NCBI GenBank assembly: GCA_039545295.1
Contig: BCIK01000032.1
Location: 125,282 to 189,281 of the forward strand
Direction: 5' to 3'
DNA length: 64,000 nt
DNA from: Udeniomyces pyricola
Lineage: Eukaryota > Basidiomycota > Tremellomycetes > Cystofilobasidiales > Mrakiaceae
Numbering within the stretch: position 1 is the stretch's first letter; each line of letters begins with the position of its first letter. Under the pieces are notes generated by a model that was given only the letters and a program-made list of their open reading frames with translations, made no database searches and was not told where the DNA came from. Both the position numbers and the translations under genes were made by a program. Below, piece by piece: positions 60,944 to 64,000 of the stretch.

Positions 60944-62441
60944 GGTGATCGATAGCGCGAGATGGGGTTTGGTTAGGGGAGTAAGTGTTTGAAGAACGGA
61001 CGGTTGGTGATTGAAGTGTGGAGTGAGCTGATGATGAGAGGAGACGTTGACGTGAGGTGATGGGGGGGGGGAAGGGGGGGGGGGGGGTGGGGGGGAGTAG
61101 TGGGAAAGGTGGAGGGGGGGGGGGGGGGGGAAGGGGAGGAAGTAAGTGATGGGCAACTAGAAGAAGGGGGGGAAAGGGGAGGGGGACCGGGAGAAGGAAG
61201 CTGAGTGCTGGCGCAGAGGTCGGGCCGGTCAGAGAATGACAAGGAAAACTCGCTTGACGTCATCCGTTTTCCCCCTCAATTCCACCCTTCGGTTCGACGA
61301 TCCTTGTTGTACCATGCATGCTTGCACCCCACATCTACAACGAATATATAACTGCTGCCTTTCGGATATATTTCCCAACTCCACCACGTTGCATAGTAGT
61401 ACAGCAAACACGACTATCACGTACAAAGCAGTCCAAACAATCGACTGGTCTCATCGTTGTTCCAGCTGATTTATTGCAGTGCCGCCAGTAGCGCCGTTGA
61501 TCTGAATGCATGACAACCGACGGACTCGGCGCTCTCCCTCCAATTTCTTTGTCTCTCTCTGTCTCGGCTAGTCTCAGCTCGTTCGCTCGCCCACTCGTGA
61601 TGAGGTTCATTTGTCATTGACACAATCAACATGTCCATCATCCATCTGTCTCCGACCACCCATGCGTCCGGCTTCTCTCTTTCGACGTACCGGGTCTGCA
61701 TATACCCGCCGCATACATTTCGATCCGACGAACGATAAATGTATTCACATGATGTTGATCATCTGCATGATGTTGCATACATGCGATTTAGTCCGGTCCC
61801 CGCACAACACATAGTACATAAGAGTATACGGCACGGCTGTGCATACAATGGATGTATAAGCCATTTCGTTCCTCATCTCAATTGAAGTGGATGACATTAG
61901 GGAGTTTGATATATATATATATATATATATCGTGGAATCTCGCAAACACTAAGGATACTGGAGAAGAGAAAACGAATGCCGGGTTCGGGTTGGATGAATC
62001 GAGAGGCAGGAGGGGAAAAAGGAGGAATGCATGAGGGGGGGGGGGGGGGGACTAAAATGTTGAGTCGGAACACACATGGATGGAGAGTAAGATGGAAGAG
62101 AAACGAAACAGCGAGAGTAGGAAGAGAAGAAAAGGGTTGAAGATATATATAGAGAGAGAGAGAGAAAGAGAAGGAGAAAGATGTGAGAGATCAAGGACGA
62201 GTCGACGATGGCTGTGCCAAAAGGTTAGAAGAGGCGCATGGACTAAGCGAGAGAGGGAATAAGAGGACATCAAAGTTGACGGCGGAAGCGAGGTGATGAT
62301 AGGGGAAGTGCCAAGAGTTTGAGACGACGCAAGGAGAACGAAGAAGAAGGGGAAGGGGTCAAGAAGGCGAAATCTGAACCATCCAGGACAGTGACCTCCT
62401 CGCCGCCCGATATTTTGTTCCATCTTAGAGCTGCTCTTCTA
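60944..62441. other. Intergenic stretch between two minus-strand genes
   Basis: About 1.5 kb upstream of the small hypothetical gene and downstream of FIS1. It holds several G tracts at 61063-61132 (C on the sense strand, as in 5' regions elsewhere), a (TA)n of about 22 nt at 61908-61930, and (GA)n near 62152-62170. No gene is visible. Confidence 0.45.
61908..61931. repeat. (TA)n microsatellite
   Basis: About eleven TA dinucleotides in an intergenic region. Confidence 0.85.
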
Positions 62442-63777
62442 CTACTTCTGGTGTCGCGTGCTACGGAAGATAGAAGCGGCAACGACAGTGGCGACGGCAA
62501 CGACTCCACCAGCGATGGCCATGCCAATGTAACCCTCTGTGTGCGACGCGAATATGAACGAAAGGACACGAAAGGAGAGGATTTAGCTACGGGTTGTGTC
62601 GATAGATGAGACATGTGGAAGTCCTTATAACAAAGAATGCTTAGAAGTCAGTCCTTGATCATTCGAATGGGAGTCGTACCTTTGGCGACGCCGGCTTCGA
62701 TGAGGGAATTGAGACTCTGGGCTTGCATATTCGTAGGCTCTTTGCTCAACAGCAAGTCTATTTTTTTTTGAGGGTACAAGAAGACCCATCCAAGAAATGG
62801 GCGACGTTGAAAGGATATTAGCTTCAGCATGGCCGGAAATCATACATCAGAGACATGTATGCGTGTGTCAGATAGACAAGGCAATGGGAAGGGGAAGGGA
62901 GGAGAAAGGTTGCAAGTCCACGCACCATTGAAGCGTTTCGCGTGCTCCCAATTACCAAGCTTGTAGTATCCCAGGGCGAGGTAGTACAGGCACTCTCTGC
63001 GTCGCAAAGGCTCAGCAGCGTAAATCTCTTGAGCACGCAAGAGGAAGATGACCAGAAATGTGGGAAACCAAGAATGGAATGTTGGTGAGCGACTGCGAGA
63101 CATGGACCGGGTAGAGACAAATCGAGACTGAGGCCACGGGTTTAAGCCACGCTGGATCGATTCATCGGAGGATGACTGGAGATTCGACTACAAGCGCACA
63201 CTCGGGATGACTTTTGAATGGATCTGATGTAGCTGACAGACGATGACGCGAGGATAGGAGGATCTGATCCAACTTGGGATCGGTCCGCTCAAGTCCGCGA
63301 GGGGTCGAACTGCCTACTTCGCGTGTGGACGATATGTGTCTGAGGACGATGAGGTGTTGCACACTCCCTCTTTGTTCAACTTCACAACCAAGGATGCCAC
63401 GTAATTCTGGCCCAGACGCGAGGTGGAAGCATACAGATCGATGTGGAAGGCATGATGACGGGCGGGCACGAACCAGACTCGCTCGTCCAAGCGATTGACT
63501 AACCTTGAAGCAACTTGACCCCCTCCATCTGAAGTGACTTGGCGTCACTCTTGACGAGACCCCAAGAGTAGTTGAACTTTGTCTGGACAGAGACGTGGGA
63601 GGTGTGAAGCTCCTTTTCGTATTGGCGTTTGAGGACATCTAAGTGGGCAGGAGGGGAAGTCAGCGCAGGAAGTTGGGTGGGGTCCGCGCATGGTTGGTCG
63701 GATTAGTGGGACTGACCGAGCTCCTGATACGAGAGGGGCTGCTCAGCATCTGCGGCGTAAGGAAGATCAGTGGGCAT
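62442..63777 (-). CDS. FIS1: Mitochondrial fission 1 protein (Fis1)
   Basis: A tail-anchored outer mitochondrial (and peroxisomal) membrane protein that helps recruit the fission machinery. Exons 63717-63777, 63504-63638, 62926-63027, 62680-62757 and 62442-62536 total 471 nt (156 residues), the usual family size. The cytosolic part is a TPR-like bundle: the second exon has [19 protein letters not shown] and SWGLVKS, and the third has the hallmark [23 protein letters not shown]. The last exon encodes [11 protein letters not shown] followed by a Val/Ala-rich transmembrane helix and a basic tail (RSTRHQK), as expected for a mitochondrial tail anchor. The start [14 protein letters not shown] is preceded by only about 220 nt to the window edge. 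The donor of intron 1 is GTCAGTCC, a variant seen in other genes here. Confidence 0.95.
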
Positions 63778-64000
63778 GTTGGTGAGGGAGCGTTTAGAGG
63801 TGGTGGGTGGGACGATGAACTGATGAACGATGCCGCTAGATACCGGTTAACGTTTAACGCTGATGAACGGTTGGGTTACGTACGCTATTACTCATGACTT
63901 GGGGCGTGTTCGGTTGTGTTCGGGTGCTCACTTTCCCCTTCACGTAATCGATAACTATCAATCGATTCGATATCGTCTGCCTAATACTACCTTGTAACAT
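63778..64000. other. Upstream region of FIS1 to the window edge
   Basis: About 220 nt with no recognised gene. It presumably holds the FIS1 promoter. Confidence 0.35.

Overview
The window is fungal nuclear DNA, most likely from a basidiomycete. Nearly every gene is cut into many short exons by GT-AG introns of about 60-300 bases, donors are mostly GTGAGT, GTACGT and GTGCGT, Arg is often CGA, and the encoded proteins are ordinary fungal housekeeping proteins. I cannot fix the genus. No bacterial, viral, transposon or CRISPR sequence was recognised. I joined the exons by hand from splice signals, reading frame and remembered family sequences. For the models in which I placed every exon, the summed coding length is a multiple of three.

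Layout: 1-2088, little that is certain, with one short minus-strand ORF. 2089-4908 (-), proteasome ATPase RPT1, divergent from 5475-9173 (+), V-ATPase catalytic subunit VMA1. 9602-13607 (+), splicing factor CWC22 with an RS tail. 14464-15409, a possible minus-strand gene broken by an assembly gap. 15509-16976 (-), a Ser-rich unknown protein. About 17361-19748 (+), a mitochondrial carrier. 22395-24333 (-), COX18. 24751-28986 (-), splicing factor SF3A1/PRP21, divergent from 29162-30210 (+), mitoribosomal protein mL60 (MRPL31). 31757-34122 (-), a LEA_2-type membrane protein. 35026-38570 (+), asparagine synthetase. 39116-48261 (-), phosphatidylinositol 4-kinase STT4, divergent from 48495-52467 (+), a Sae2/CtIP/Ctp1-type factor. 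54029-58239 (-), a POT-family peptide transporter. 60068-60943 (-), a small unknown protein. 62442-63777 (-), FIS1.

The genes do not form one pathway. They touch the proteasome, vacuolar acidification, two steps of pre-mRNA splicing (CWC22 and SF3A1), mitochondria (COX18, mL60, carrier, FIS1), phosphoinositide signalling, DNA end resection, and amino-acid or peptide supply.

The strongest unusual signal is the number of tiny exons that ORF-based annotation would miss: a 4-nt internal exon in the peptide transporter, 8-nt and 11-nt exons near the end of STT4, a 10-nt last exon in RPT1, and start exons of 4, 8 and 14 nt. A second signal is long poly-C tracts in introns, almost always on the sense strand.
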